Below are positions 44,457-53,929 of a stretch of DNA of 64,000 nt, piece by piece (position 1 is the stretch's first letter; every line of letters begins with the position of its first letter). Made by a program: the position numbers and the translations under genes. Source of the DNA: Ignavibacteria bacterium (lineage in GTDB: Bacteria; Bacteroidota; Ignavibacteria; Kapaibacteriales; Kapaibacteriaceae); assembly GCA_016873895.1 (NCBI GenBank), contig VGVV01000005.1:54243-118242 (forward strand), in the 5' to 3' direction. The notes beneath the pieces were generated by a model. That model was not told the origin of the DNA. It saw only the letters and a list, made by a program, of their open reading frames with translations, and ran no database searches.

Positions 44457-45356
44457 ATGACAGCAGAAGTAAATGCATCGCTCGATTTTAACACCACGAC
44501 GTTCCCGAACAAGCGTCAGTCGGCAGATGACCTCAAGGCCGTTGGCAATGAGATCCGCCGCGACATTATCCGCATGCTCGTGCGGGCAGGCTCGGGGCAC
44601 AGTGGCGGACCCCTTGGCTCGGCCGACATCTTTGCCACGCTGTATTTCGGCGGCTATATGCGGTACAATCCGGCAGACATGAACGATCCATCTCGTGATC
44701 GTTTTGTTCTTTCGGCCGGCCACATGGCACCTGTTTTGTATGCCGCGCTTGCCAATGCGGGCTGCTACCCGAAAGACGAGCAGGCAACGTTGCGTCAATA
44801 CAACACACGCTTGCAGGGTCACCCCGGACGCGACATGCACCTGCCGGGTATAGAAACGTCTTCAGGTTCTCTGGGCCAAGGATTTTCTATCGCTGTCGGC
44901 ATGGCTATGAGCGACAGGCTCGTAGATAAGTCAGACAAGCGCGTGTTCTCACTCACAGGCGATGGCGAACTTCAGGAAGGATCGATCTGGGAAGCTGCAA
45001 TGTCTGCGGCGCACTTCCATCTTGACAATTTCTGCTGGATTATTGATAACAATGACTGTCAGATCGACGGTCGCTTACCGGACGTAATGAATGTATACCC
45101 GATCGACGCCAAGTGCGAGTCGTTCGGCTTCGACACGATTACCGTAAACGGTCACGACCCAGCGGACCTGATGCGAGGGTTCGACCGCTTCATCGAGAAC
45201 CAGAAGAACAAGACGGGCAAGCCAACAGCCATCATCGCGAAGACATATATGGGGCATGGCGTTTCGTTCATGAACGACAAGTTTGAGTGGCATGGTAAGC
45301 CCCCTACAAAGGACCAGGCGATTGCGGCTCTGGAAGAACTTGCGCAGATGCCATAA
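44457..45356 (+). CDS. transketolase, N-terminal subunit
   Basis: 299 residues from ATG 44457 (GTG 44448 is an alternative). It carries only the thiamine-diphosphate-binding half: GSGHSGGPLGSADIFATLYF, the GHxHP-like LQGHPGRD, and GDGELQEGSIWEAA with IDNNDCQIDG for Mg-ThDP. The C-terminal half is the next gene, so the enzyme is the split type seen in archaea and many bacteria. It moves two-carbon units in the pentose phosphate pathway. The spacing to the partner is 39 bp. Confidence 0.93.
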   Translation: MTAEVNASLDFNTTTFPNKRQSADDLKAVGNEIRRDIIRMLVRAGSGHSGGPLGSADIFATLYFGGYMRYNPADMNDPSRDRFVLSAGHMAPVLYAALANAGCYPKDEQATLRQYNTRLQGHPGRDMHLPGIETSSGSLGQGFSIAVGMAMSDRLVDKSDKRVFSLTGDGELQEGSIWEAAMSAAHFHLDNFCWIIDNNDCQIDGRLPDVMNVYPIDAKCESFGFDTITVNGHDPADLMRGFDRFIENQKNKTGKPTAIIAKTYMGHGVSFMNDKFEWHGKPPTKDQAIAALEELAQMP

Positions 45357-45395
45357 GGCGCTGTCCCACTTTACATTGAATTCACTGGAAACGAC

Positions 45396-46394
45396 ATGGA
45401 ATTGCTAGGATCAAAACCCACACGATTTGGATTTGGAGACGGGCTCGTAGAGCTTGGAGAACGTCACAGCAACGTGGTTGTACTCGGCGGTGATATCACC
45501 GGCTCTGTTATGACGTCGCTCTTCAAAGAGAAATTCCCAGACCGCTTCTTCTCGATTGGTATCGCAGAGCAAAACGCCACAACAATCGCTGTTGGCCTTG
45601 CCTTGAGTGGTAAGATTCCGTTCTTCGCATCGTACGGTGCATTTTGCGCTCTGCGTAATGCAGATCAGTTGCGCATTTCTGTATGCTACAACGAGGCAAA
45701 CGTGAAGATCGGCGGAGGCCACGCAGGCATCAGTGTTGGTCCCGATGGCGCCACGCACCAGGTGCTGGAAGAAGTTGCGTTCTTGCGCACGCTTCCGCAC
45801 ATGACAATGGTCGTACCTGCCGACTACGAAGAAGCAAAGAAGGCAACAATCGCCATGGGCGAAATGGTTGGTCCGGCATACATTCGATTTGGTCGTTCAC
45901 CAGTACCGATGTTTACAACTCCTGATACACCATTCGAACTTGGCAAGGCCAATGTTGTGATGGATGGATCAGACGTTGCCATTATTGCTAACGGCGCGAT
46001 GGTATGGGAGAGCATTCTCGCAGCCAAAGAGCTTGCAAAGAAGGGCATCACGGCGCGTGTTGTGAATGTTCATACCGTGAAGCCATTCGACTTTGCTACC
46101 GTAACAGCAGCTGCGCGCGAGTGCGGTTGTATCGTAACGGCCGAAGAGCACCAGGTCCATGGTGGCTTAGGAGGCGCTGTTGCCGAGTGTACAGCAAAGA
46201 ATGCTCCTGTGCCTATCGAGTTTGTTGGCGTGAAGGATTCCTTTGGTGGATCTGGCGATCCGGAAGAACTGATGGTCAAGTTTGGTCTCACATGGAAGGA
46301 GATCTACGCATCGGCTCTGGTAGCCATGGAACGTCGCGACAAAGGAAGCTCTGGCGTGCGCGCACTCAAAGAAGTTGCCTCATACACAGCCTAA
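45396..46394 (+). CDS. transketolase, C-terminal subunit
   Basis: 332 residues. It holds the pyrimidine-binding domain (DITGSVMTSLFKEKFPDRF, then GIAEQNATTIAVGLALSG with the catalytic Glu) and the C-terminal domain (VVNVHTVKPFD, TAEEHQVHGGLGGAVAE). Together with the upstream subunit it makes a complete transketolase. A close alternative is a DXS-like or acetoin-type E1 pair, but the motifs of both halves fit split transketolase best. Confidence 0.92.
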   Translation: MELLGSKPTRFGFGDGLVELGERHSNVVVLGGDITGSVMTSLFKEKFPDRFFSIGIAEQNATTIAVGLALSGKIPFFASYGAFCALRNADQLRISVCYNEANVKIGGGHAGISVGPDGATHQVLEEVAFLRTLPHMTMVVPADYEEAKKATIAMGEMVGPAYIRFGRSPVPMFTTPDTPFELGKANVVMDGSDVAIIANGAMVWESILAAKELAKKGITARVVNVHTVKPFDFATVTAAARECGCIVTAEEHQVHGGLGGAVAECTAKNAPVPIEFVGVKDSFGGSGDPEELMVKFGLTWKEIYASALVAMERRDKGSSGVRALKEVASYTA

Positions 46395-46415
46395 ACACTG
46401 TCCGTCGGAATTGTT

Positions 46416-47867
46416 GTGTCAACCACTTCCAACACCGTGATCGATATCACCGATCCGGTGCTGTTGCGTATTGCCGCGCTCGCACATGAGCATGGAGTTC
46501 ATGCCTATGTGGTAGGGGGCTATGTACGCGATGCAATCATGGGCAGAGCGCGAACGGATATCGACATCACTGTAGAGGCAGACCCCCTGGAATTTGCACG
46601 CGTTGTTGCAGATGTGTTTCGCTCGAAGACGGTTGAGTTCGCAAACTTCCGCACGGCAATGGTACCTATCGGCGAGTACCACGTTGAGTTCGTAGGAACA
46701 CGCCGCGAAGAATACCACCAAGACTCACGCAAGCCGATCGTTGTCGCGGGAACGCTCGAAGACGATCTGCGTAGGCGCGACTTCACCGTGAACGCGCTAG
46801 CTGCCAACCTCGCGGCCAACGATCTAGGCACGGTGATTGATCTTTTTGGTGGCATTGAAGATATACCTCGGAAGATTCTCAAAACGCCCCTTGACCCCGT
46901 TATCACGATGAGCGACGACCCCTTGCGTATGATGCGTGCAGCGCGCTTTGCGGCACAGCTTGGGTTCGATGTGGAGCAATCAGTCCTCGATGCGATGTCG
47001 TCGATGGCAGATCGCATCGGCATCATTTCGCAAGAGCGCATCACAGACGAGTTTTTGAAGATTCTTGCTGCGCCAAAGCCAAGCATCGGCCTCAAGATTC
47101 TCTACGACACGGGGCTTATGAAGCACGTGTTCCCCGAGGTACATAACCTTGCAGGTGTAGAGATCGTATCCCTTGGCTCGCGTGAGTTTCAGCATAAGGA
47201 CGTCTTTCTGCATACACTGCAGGTAGTTGACAATCTATCCAAGATGTCCGATAACGTCTGGCTACGTTTTGCAACGCTGATGCACGATGTGGCGAAGTCC
47301 AGAACAAAGAAGTTTATCGACGGCACTGGGTGGACATTTCACGGACACGAAGAAGTTGGCGCGCGTTGGCAGGAGAAGATCTTTCGGAGAATGAGGTTGC
47401 CGCTGCAGCATCTGCCGTACGTCCAGTCCCTTGTGCGACTGCACCAGCGTCCTATGATGCTGGTAGACGAAGGTGTTTCTGACTCTGCCATTCGACGTCT
47501 GGCCGTGCAGGCTGGCGATGCCATCAACGACTTGTTTATGCTGTGTCGGGCAGACATTACAACGCGCAATCCATCACGGGCAGCCAAGTACTTGCGTAAC
47601 TACGACATCGTAGAATCTAAACTACTTGACGTACGTGAACGAGATCAACTGCGGGCATTTCAAAGCCCCATTCGTGGCGAAGAGCTTATGGAGCTTAGTG
47701 GGCTGGGGCCATGCCGCACACTTGGTTATATAAAGTGGATGATCGAGGAAGCAATCCTCGATGGCATCATTCCCAATGAGGTTGATGCAGCACGTGGATA
47801 TCTCATGTCCAACATTGAACAATGGAAACACGATGGACCAACAGCCGAATTCGGACGCCGTGGTTGA
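46416..47867 (+). CDS. CCA tRNA nucleotidyltransferase / poly(A) polymerase family with HD domain
   Basis: 483 residues from GTG 46416. The head has VVGGYVRDAIMGR and the metal-binding DIDI, then RRRDFTVNALA and the ATP-binding DPLRMMRAARFAAQLGF. An HD domain follows (LMHDVAK, about residue 290). The class II CCA-adding enzymes finish tRNA 3' ends; some relatives are poly(A) polymerases or only add A or CC, which sequence inspection cannot settle. The start lies 21 bp after the transketolase gene. A hairpin and a heptamer array follow the stop. Confidence 0.9.
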   Translation: MSTTSNTVIDITDPVLLRIAALAHEHGVHAYVVGGYVRDAIMGRARTDIDITVEADPLEFARVVADVFRSKTVEFANFRTAMVPIGEYHVEFVGTRREEYHQDSRKPIVVAGTLEDDLRRRDFTVNALAANLAANDLGTVIDLFGGIEDIPRKILKTPLDPVITMSDDPLRMMRAARFAAQLGFDVEQSVLDAMSSMADRIGIISQERITDEFLKILAAPKPSIGLKILYDTGLMKHVFPEVHNLAGVEIVSLGSREFQHKDVFLHTLQVVDNLSKMSDNVWLRFATLMHDVAKSRTKKFIDGTGWTFHGHEEVGARWQEKIFRRMRLPLQHLPYVQSLVRLHQRPMMLVDEGVSDSAIRRLAVQAGDAINDLFMLCRADITTRNPSRAAKYLRNYDIVESKLLDVRERDQLRAFQSPIRGEELMELSGLGPCRTLGYIKWMIEEAILDGIIPNEVDAARGYLMSNIEQWKHDGPTAEFGRRG

Positions 47868-47912
47868 CGCAAACGTCGCACTCGCGCAAGCGGGTGCCCA
47901 GGAATACATGGA

Positions 47913-47981
47913 TTCCCGCTTCCGCGGGAAAGACACTGTCATTAGTAATTAGTCATTAGTAATTAGTCGTTAGCAATTACC
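47913..47981. repeat. TTCCCG hairpin followed by heptamer array
   Basis: A hairpin TTCCCGC (47913-47919)/GCGGGAA (47924-47930) is followed by five heptamers from 47941 to 47975 (ATTAGTA and ATTAGTC alternating, then GTTAGCA), and by ATTACC directly joined to ATG 47982. The hairpin type and the 7-bp period are the same as at 4201-4309, but the heptamer sequence differs. The array ends at the start codon, so it forms the whole 5' leader of the next gene. Confidence 0.7.
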
Positions 47982-48515
47982 ATGCACCTCCTCCCCTACG
48001 CCAACATCACACCCACCCTCGACCCCACGGTTTTCGTTGGGCAGGGCTCGATCATTGTAGGAGACGTACACATCGGACGCGACAGTTCGGTGTGGTTTAA
48101 CGTTGTGATCCGCGGAGACGTGCACGAGATACGCATCGGAGAGCGCACGAATATTCAGGATCTCGCGATGCTGCATGTGCAATGCAACACACATTCGCTT
48201 ACAATTGGCAATGGCGTTACGGTTGGACACAGCGCTGTTCTGCATGGATGCGTTCTAGAAGATTTCGCTCAGATTGGTATGAATGCAACTGTTTTAAATG
48301 GTGCTGTTGTTAGTGCGTACAGCATTGTAGCAGCGGGTGCAGTTGTGCGTGAGAACTTTGTGGTTCCACCGCGTACACTGGTTGCTGGTGTGCCGGCGAA
48401 AGTTATCCGTGAGTTAACGCAAGAGGAATGCGCAAAGCTTGAGCAGGGGGCTCAGAATTACATAGACTACGTAAAGTCTTACAGAGAGAATTTTAATATC
48501 AGAACAACACGATGA
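47982..48515 (+). CDS. gamma-carbonic anhydrase-like (YrdA-type) hexapeptide protein
   Basis: 177 residues, left-handed beta-helix made of hexapeptide repeats (IIVGDVHIGRDSSVW, IGERTNIQDLAMLHV). The metal-site histidines appear in MLHVQCNTHSLTIGN and VGHSAVLHGC. A C-terminal helix (LTQEECAKLEQGAQNYIDYV) completes the trimer-forming fold. Many bacterial members show weak or no carbonic anhydrase activity. The start codon directly follows a heptamer repeat array. The stop overlaps the small membrane protein gene by ATGA. Confidence 0.93.
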   Translation: MHLLPYANITPTLDPTVFVGQGSIIVGDVHIGRDSSVWFNVVIRGDVHEIRIGERTNIQDLAMLHVQCNTHSLTIGNGVTVGHSAVLHGCVLEDFAQIGMNATVLNGAVVSAYSIVAAGAVVRENFVVPPRTLVAGVPAKVIRELTQEECAKLEQGAQNYIDYVKSYRENFNIRTTR

Positions 48516-48712
48516 GTAACAACAAAACACAAAAGTCGCTCAGCTCTGCGCTGACGATCATTCTTATTAGCTCGAGCATCTGCATTGTCCTTACGATTGG
48601 TGCGGCAGTTCTTACAGGAGAGCTGCTATATCTGGTAGCATCGGTGCTCTTTGCCGGTAGTGCAGTAGCAGGTGTATGGGTAGTGCGCAAACTTCAGCGT
48701 ACGCTAGGGTAA
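48512..48712 (+). CDS. small two-helix membrane protein
   Basis: 66 residues, unknown. Residues about 12-35 and 37-58 are hydrophobic helices, with a charged N-terminus and a basic tail (RKLQRTLG). The start overlaps the gamma-carbonic anhydrase stop (ATGA), and the stop overlaps the MEMO start (TAATG), so it is a coupled member of a three-gene set. This makes it very likely to be real despite its size. Confidence 0.75.
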   Translation: MSNNKTQKSLSSALTIILISSSICIVLTIGAAVLTGELLYLVASVLFAGSAVAGVWVVRKLQRTLG

Positions 48713-49863
48713 TGACGCTCCCAGCATTTCGAGTAGACGTGCAGATCTCCACGTATCAGGAGGGGGCGGAGCAATACCTCGTGTTGCACGACCCATTTGG
48801 TATTGCGGAAGGTCCAATCATGCTGCATGCAGACATGGTAGACATCCTAAGCTTTTGCGATGGTGAGACTACGATATCAGACCTTGCCGCATCGGCTGGT
48901 GTTGATGTTGATGGGCCCGAGATCATGCAGATCCGCGCGTTTATCGTGCAGCTTGAAGAGATTGGTTATTTCGAGGGCGCTCACAGCGAGCGCAGGCGCA
49001 GCGAAACAATTGCCTCGTGGACGCAGATGCCGACGCGTCCGCCGGTATGCGCAGGCAACACCTATCCCGAAGACCCCGAAGTACTGCGCGCTTTTCTCGC
49101 AAATATGGAGTCGGGAAGCCCCCTACAACCCACGCACAGGCCTTCTGCTGTCAGGATGGCACTATTGCCGCACATCGATTTTCGTGTAGCGCCGCATGTA
49201 TACGGGGCCGCCTTTCACGAATTACGGTTGGTTGACGCAGACTTGGTTGTGATGATAGGCACCTCGCATTACTGGGATGGAGACCCCATCGTTGTAACAA
49301 ACAAACCATTCGAAACTCCGCTTGGCCTTGTGCCGGTGATTGATCACCCGCTTTACGAGCCCCTTGCAGACATAGCCCACAAGCCCGAGCACTCACTAGA
49401 ACTGCATGTTGTGCTGCTGCAGCACCTTTGGCAGGGAAGAACGTTTGAGATTCTGCCGGTGCTCGTGACGCACTCCATTTTTGATGCGAACAACGTGGAA
49501 ACAACAGCCAGCAAGCTCCGTGAATTTGTTGCATCAACCGGACGCAAGACATTGTGGCTGATCAGCGGGGATCTTGCGCATGTGGGGCGAAAGTTTGGAG
49601 ACGACGTACCTGCGCAGATGCTTGAGGGCGAGGTTCGCGATGCGGATCAGCAATTGATTAAAGCTTTGGAAGACAGAAACCTTAGTCAGTACAGAACCAT
49701 CATTTCACAGCATAACAATCGCTATCGCGTCTGCGGGTACGCACCAACAGTGCTTGCCCATGCGATCCACGGAGTTGGCAAGGGGCGCACCATCGCCTAC
49801 GACCTCTGGAACGAAGAAGAGACACAAAGTGCTGTTTCTTTTGCAACCATCGTTTGGGATTAA
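48712..49863 (+). CDS. MEMO1-family protein (AmmeMemoRadiSam system protein B)
   Basis: 383 residues from ATG 48712. Residues ~110-383 are a MEMO domain: [43 protein letters not shown] and SGDLAHVG carry the histidines of its metal site. An additional ~100-residue N-terminal part resembles the small helical PqqD-like wing seen in some of these proteins ([17 protein letters not shown]). MEMO usually occurs with AMMECR1 and a radical SAM gene; neither is in this window. The rplM promoter begins inside its last codons. Confidence 0.85.
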   Translation: MTLPAFRVDVQISTYQEGAEQYLVLHDPFGIAEGPIMLHADMVDILSFCDGETTISDLAASAGVDVDGPEIMQIRAFIVQLEEIGYFEGAHSERRRSETIASWTQMPTRPPVCAGNTYPEDPEVLRAFLANMESGSPLQPTHRPSAVRMALLPHIDFRVAPHVYGAAFHELRLVDADLVVMIGTSHYWDGDPIVVTNKPFETPLGLVPVIDHPLYEPLADIAHKPEHSLELHVVLLQHLWQGRTFEILPVLVTHSIFDANNVETTASKLREFVASTGRKTLWLISGDLAHVGRKFGDDVPAQMLEGEVRDADQQLIKALEDRNLSQYRTIISQHNNRYRVCGYAPTVLAHAIHGVGKGRTIAYDLWNEEETQSAVSFATIVWD

Positions 49864-49885
49864 TACCCTCTGACCCTTATGTTTG
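49853..49885 (+). promoter_or_regulatory. Bacteroidota-type promoter of rplM
   Basis: TTTG at 49853-49856 and TATGTTTG at 49878-49885, 21 bp apart, match the TTTG-N19-21-TAnnTTTG consensus. The expected start is near 49890, leaving a ~48-base leader with a small CCCC/GGGG hairpin and AAGG before ATG 49938. This is the best promoter in the window. Confidence 0.65.
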
Positions 49886-49937
49886 CAAGCTCTGGAAAAC
49901 CCAATGTGAGTTAGGAGCCCCATACGGGGAAGGAATC

Positions 49938-50408
49938 ATGAATCAGCACGGAAACATAACAGCGTCTGTTCGCGATCAAGATGTAAAGCGTGATTGGTGG
50001 GTAGTTGACGCCGACGGATTGACTGTTGGTCGTTTGGCAACACAGCTGGCAACGCTTTTGCGCGGCAAGCACAAGCCATTATTCACACCGCACGTAGACT
50101 GTGGGGACTTTGTCGTTGTTATCAACGCAGACAAGGTTGTCATGGAAGGCAAGCGCGCAGAACAGAAGGAATACTTCCACAACACTGGTTATCCAGGTGG
50201 TGGTCGTATGCGTTCGTTCTCGAAGCTGATGCAGACCAAGCCTGAAGAGGTTGTGGAGCTGGCCGTAAAGGGTATGCTTCCAAAGAACACGCTTGGACGC
50301 CAAATGGTTAAGAAGCTAAAGGTATATGCAGGTACTGAGCACCCACATACAGCGCAGCAGCCAAAGCCATATGCACTGCCTTATCGTCACGTTGGAACGA
50401 AGGCATAA
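49938..50408 (+). CDS. rplM: 50S ribosomal protein L13 (uL13)
   Basis: 156 residues from ATG 49938, with AAGGAATC as ribosome-binding site. Family stretches are [39 protein letters not shown] and [12 protein letters not shown], and the terminal [18 protein letters not shown]. It binds 23S rRNA early in 50S assembly. The open frame extends upstream to 49854, inside the MEMO gene, but lacks a ribosome-binding site. The gene is followed by rpsI after 11 bp, the standard pair. Confidence 0.97.
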   Translation: MNQHGNITASVRDQDVKRDWWVVDADGLTVGRLATQLATLLRGKHKPLFTPHVDCGDFVVVINADKVVMEGKRAEQKEYFHNTGYPGGGRMRSFSKLMQTKPEEVVELAVKGMLPKNTLGRQMVKKLKVYAGTEHPHTAQQPKPYALPYRHVGTKA

Positions 50409-50419
50409 CGGAGATAACA

Positions 50420-50806
50420 ATGAAAACGTATCAAGGTACTGGTCGTCGTAAAACATCTGTAGCACAAGTTCGCCTCACGAGCGGCACGGGGCACGTAGTC
50501 GTTAATCGTCTCCCGATTGAAGAGTACTTCACGGTAGATAACTATCGTCGTGACGCGATCCTTCCGCTTGAACTCACGAAGACGAATGGTCAATTCGACT
50601 TATTCGTAAACGTGCGTGGTGGCGGCAAGAGCGGTCAAGCTGGGGCAGTTCGTCTTGGTGTTGCTCGTGCACTTGTTGAATACAACGAAGAATTGCGCGC
50701 AATGCTGCGTCCAACGGGCGTACTTACACGCGACCCACGTATGGTGGAGCGTAAGAAGTACGGTCAGAAGAAGGCACGTAAGCGTTTCCAGTTCTCGAAG
50801 CGTTAA
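50420..50806 (+). CDS. rpsI: 30S ribosomal protein S9 (uS9)
   Basis: 128 residues, starting [13 protein letters not shown] and ending [18 protein letters not shown], the basic tail that reaches the P-site tRNA. The central [19 protein letters not shown] is conserved. It is cotranscribed with rplM. Confidence 0.98.
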   Translation: MKTYQGTGRRKTSVAQVRLTSGTGHVVVNRLPIEEYFTVDNYRRDAILPLELTKTNGQFDLFVNVRGGGKSGQAGAVRLGVARALVEYNEELRAMLRPTGVLTRDPRMVERKKYGQKKARKRFQFSKR

Positions 50807-50840
50807 TACTCGAAATACAAACAACACATGTGTGGGAATT

Positions 50841-50876
50841 CCACCGGTGGAGCCAAGCGTTTGTTTGGTCCGGTGG
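50841..50876 (+). ncRNA. candidate structured leader of rpsB-tsf
   Basis: In the 116-bp spacer before rpsB, CCACCGG (50841-50847) pairs with CCGGTGG (50870-50876), enclosing a second stem CCAA/TTGG (50853-50856, 50865-50868). A further GTGGTTCGAACCAC palindrome overlaps the 3' arm. Ribosomal protein leaders are often autoregulated, so this may be the binding site for S2. There is no T-run, so it is not an obvious terminator of rpsI. Confidence 0.4.
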
Positions 50877-50922
50877 TTCGAACCACGCAAAGGTTTCATC
50901 CATTTACAACCTGAGGTAGACC

Positions 50923-51735
50923 ATGCCAGCAGTAAGCTTAGAAGCCCTGCTCGAGTCCGGAGCACATTTCGGACATTTGACGCGCCGTTGGAACCCAGCC
51001 ATGCGCAGCTTCATCTTCATGGAGCGCAACGGGATCCACATCATCGACCTGCGCAAAACACAAATGCTGATCGACATTGCACGCGATGCGGCCCACGAGA
51101 TTTCTTCTCAGGGACGTGGTGTGTTGTTTGTTGGCACAAAGAACCAGGCAAAGCCAGTAGTTGAGGCAGAAGCTAAGAAGTCGGGCTCGAACTATGTTTC
51201 AGAGCGTTGGCTTGGTGGTATGCTTACCAACTTCACAACGATCCGCAAGTCTATCAAGCGTCTTGGTGCTATTGATAAGATGGAGAGCGACGGCACATTT
51301 GAGAAGATCACGAAGAAAGAGCGCCTCATGCTTGGTCGCGAGCGCGACCGTCTGCGCAAGGTGTTTGGTGGTATCGAGGATATGACACGCATTCCTGGTA
51401 TGCTCGTAATCGTTGATATCAAGAAAGAGCACCTCGCAATTAAGGAAGCTAAGACACTTGGCATCCCAGTTATTGGTATCGTGGATACGAACTCGGATCC
51501 TTCGCAGGTAGACTTCCCAATCCCGGCCAATGACGATTCGAGCAAGGCCATTGAGCTTATCCTTGGCTTGCTCTCAGGAGCCATTGCAGAAGGGCGTGAT
51601 ATCGCACGTGCAAAGGCAGCAGATCTTGCGGCAGCAGGCGAAGCCGTTGCCAAGGAAATAGAAGGCGACAATACAAAGGTCCGCCGTCAGCTCCGCACCC
51701 GCAAGACCGGTGGCAAGGGCGAAGGTCAAGACTAA
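50923..51735 (+). CDS. rpsB: 30S ribosomal protein S2 (uS2)
   Basis: 270 residues. The start LEALLESGAHFGHLTRRWNP, the middle GVLFVGTKNQAKPVVEAEA and WLGGMLTNFTTIRKSI, and VDTNSDP are all conserved. A GAGGT lies 5 bases before the ATG. A ~40-residue basic tail beyond the core (KVRRQLRTRKTGGKGEGQD) is longer than the enterobacterial form. It heads the rpsB-tsf-pyrH-frr operon, preceded by a candidate structured leader. Confidence 0.98.
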   Translation: MPAVSLEALLESGAHFGHLTRRWNPAMRSFIFMERNGIHIIDLRKTQMLIDIARDAAHEISSQGRGVLFVGTKNQAKPVVEAEAKKSGSNYVSERWLGGMLTNFTTIRKSIKRLGAIDKMESDGTFEKITKKERLMLGRERDRLRKVFGGIEDMTRIPGMLVIVDIKKEHLAIKEAKTLGIPVIGIVDTNSDPSQVDFPIPANDDSSKAIELILGLLSGAIAEGRDIARAKAADLAAAGEAVAKEIEGDNTKVRRQLRTRKTGGKGEGQD

Positions 51736-51768
51736 TAACCATCAAAGAACTCAAACGGAAATACGATC

Positions 51769-52623
51769 ATGATCAGTCCACAAACCGTTAAAGAACTGCG
51801 CGAGAAGACCGGTGCCGGCATGGCCGATTGCAAAAAGGCTCTTGAAGAGGCTGGTGGAGACATGGCGGCAGCCATTGAATGGCTTCGTAAGCGCGGAGCA
51901 GCATCGGTTGCCAAGCGTGCAGACCGTGATGCTAACGAAGGCATTGTACTTGCAAAGACATCAGCTGATGGCTCAACAGCCGCTATCGTTGAAGTAAACT
52001 GCGAAACAGACTTTGTTGCCCGCAACGAAGAATTTGTCGCATTTGCCAATGCGATCTGTGATACTATTCTGGCAAAAGACATCGCATCGGAAGATGCGCT
52101 GTGGTCAGAGGCAACTGGCGATAAGACACTTGCGAACCTGCGTGATGAGATCCTTGCCAAGTTCAGCGAGAAGATTGGTCTGCGCCGTTACAAGCGCATT
52201 CACACAGACGGAGCAATTGCAGACTACATTCACGCTGGTTCACGTCTGGCCGTGTTGCTGGAAGTTGAAGGCGCAGTAGTTAACGATGCTACCAAGCCCC
52301 TTCTTCGTGATGTTGCAATGCAGATCGCAGCCATGCAGCCATCGTTTGTAGACCGTTCACAGGTAGACAACGATACGCTTGCAAAGGAGCTCGAGATCTA
52401 CAAGCAGGCAGCCATCGCAGAAGGCAAGAAGGAAGACATCGCAGAGCGCATCGCTCAGGGTAAGCTTGGTAAGTTCTACGAAGAAAACGTGCTCATCGAG
52501 CAGGTCTTCGTGAAGGAGCCCAGCAAGAAGGTATCTGATGTTGTTGCAGAGATTGGTAAGATTGCAGGGGGCGACGTGAAGGTTCTGTCCTTCGTACGTT
52601 ACAACCTGGGCGACAAGATCTAA
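51769..52623 (+). CDS. tsf: elongation factor Ts
   Basis: 284 residues. It has the N-terminal UBA-like signature TGAGMADCKKALEEAGGD, the core stretch VNCETDFVARNEEFV, and the C-terminal QGKLGKFYEENVLIEQVFVK. It exchanges GDP for GTP on EF-Tu. It lies 33 bp after rpsB. Confidence 0.98.
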   Translation: MISPQTVKELREKTGAGMADCKKALEEAGGDMAAAIEWLRKRGAASVAKRADRDANEGIVLAKTSADGSTAAIVEVNCETDFVARNEEFVAFANAICDTILAKDIASEDALWSEATGDKTLANLRDEILAKFSEKIGLRRYKRIHTDGAIADYIHAGSRLAVLLEVEGAVVNDATKPLLRDVAMQIAAMQPSFVDRSQVDNDTLAKELEIYKQAAIAEGKKEDIAERIAQGKLGKFYEENVLIEQVFVKEPSKKVSDVVAEIGKIAGGDVKVLSFVRYNLGDKI

Positions 52624-52650
52624 TCTCCTTCCAACCATCGAGGGGTGGAC

Positions 52651-53367
52651 ATGACACTAGTCTACAAGCGAATCCTACTCAAACTCAGCGGGGAATCGCT
52701 GATGGGACAGCAGCATTACGGTATCGACGCTGCTGCACTTCGGTCGTTTGCACAAGATGTCAAAGAAGCCTACGATCTCGGTATCGAGATCGGCATTGTC
52801 TTTGGTGGCGGCAACATTTATCGCGGCATGCAGGCAGAAGAAATGGGGATCGATAAGGTCTCCGGAGATCACATGGGCATGCTTGCCACAGTGATCAACT
52901 GTCTCGCGTTTCAAAATGCTCTTGAATCACTCGGTGTGCCAACGCGATTGCTCAGTGCAATTCGCATGGAACAGATCGCCGAAGGTTTTATTCGACGTCG
53001 TGCAATGCGCCACTTGGAAAAGGGGCGCGTTGTCGTTTTTGGGGCAGGCACAGGTAACCCGTACTTCACAACCGACACAGCGGCGGTGCTTCGTGCCGTT
53101 GAAATCGAAGCTGATGTCGTGATCAAGGGTACGCGTGTAGATGGTGTGTACGACAAAGACCCCGAAAAACATACCGATGCAAAGCGTTTCGATTCGATCT
53201 CGTACAAAGAAACACTCGAGCGCAACCTTCGTGTGATGGATATGACGGCCATTACTATGGCCTCTGAAAACAACAAGCCAATACTGGTCTTTAACATGAA
53301 TGAACGTGGCAACCTTCGCAGGCTGATGCTTGGCGAACCAGTTGCCACAATTGTAAAGGACATCTAA
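52651..53367 (+). CDS. pyrH: UMP kinase
   Basis: 238 residues from ATG 52651, with GAGGGG upstream; GTG 52645 is an alternative. Amino-acid-kinase fold with [23 protein letters not shown] and [16 protein letters not shown] [12 protein letters not shown]. It makes UDP from UMP. It is 1 bp before frr in the usual order. Confidence 0.97.
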   Translation: MTLVYKRILLKLSGESLMGQQHYGIDAAALRSFAQDVKEAYDLGIEIGIVFGGGNIYRGMQAEEMGIDKVSGDHMGMLATVINCLAFQNALESLGVPTRLLSAIRMEQIAEGFIRRRAMRHLEKGRVVVFGAGTGNPYFTTDTAAVLRAVEIEADVVIKGTRVDGVYDKDPEKHTDAKRFDSISYKETLERNLRVMDMTAITMASENNKPILVFNMNERGNLRRLMLGEPVATIVKDI

Positions 53368-53368
53368 C

Positions 53369-53929
53369 ATGCCAGTCAAAGAAATCGTCGACGAAGCATC
53401 ACATGCAATGGCCAAAGCATTTGATCACGTGCAAAATCAGCTCGCAAAAGTCCGCACCGGCCGTGCATCGGCTTCGATGCTTGATTCGGTCAAGGTAGAG
53501 TATTACGGAGAGCCAACACCGATCGGACAGGTCGGGAGTATTTCCGTGCCTGATGCGCGCACGATCGTTATTCAGCCGTGGGATCGCACCGTGCTGGGTC
53601 CGACGGAAAAGGCCATCCTTGCAGCAAATCTTGGCGTTACGCCACAGAACGATGGACAGATCATTCGCATATCTGTTCCGCCCCTTACCGAGGAGCGTCG
53701 TAAAGACATCGTCAAGCAATGCAAGAAGATCGTCGAAGACGGCAAGCTTGCCGTGCGCAATGTGCGTCGTGATGCTAACGACGACCTAAAGAAGGCAGAA
53801 AAGACGGAGCACTTTAGCGAAGACGACCGTAAGCGTGGCGAAGACGACATCCAGAAGCACACAGATAAGTACGTCAAGGATCTCGACACAATCCTTGGTG
53901 CAAAAGAAAAAGAAGTGATGGAAGAATGA
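53369..53929 (+). CDS. frr: ribosome recycling factor
   Basis: 186 residues, three-helix bundle plus beta domain. LAKVRTGRASASMLDSVKV and PPLTEERRKDIVKQCKKI are the conserved regions. It splits post-termination ribosomes with EF-G. Its stop overlaps the start of the thioredoxin gene (ATGA). Confidence 0.98.
   Translation: MPVKEIVDEASHAMAKAFDHVQNQLAKVRTGRASASMLDSVKVEYYGEPTPIGQVGSISVPDARTIVIQPWDRTVLGPTEKAILAANLGVTPQNDGQIIRISVPPLTEERRKDIVKQCKKIVEDGKLAVRNVRRDANDDLKKAEKTEHFSEDDRKRGEDDIQKHTDKYVKDLDTILGAKEKEVMEE

Noticed and set aside
44370..44840. Upstream extension of the short IgGFc-like protein
   Set aside because: It overlaps the transketolase gene on the other strand and would bury the signal peptide.
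50870..50890. tRNA T-arm-like sequence GGTTCGAACC
   Set aside because: No acceptor stem, D-arm or anticodon arm can be placed on either strand.
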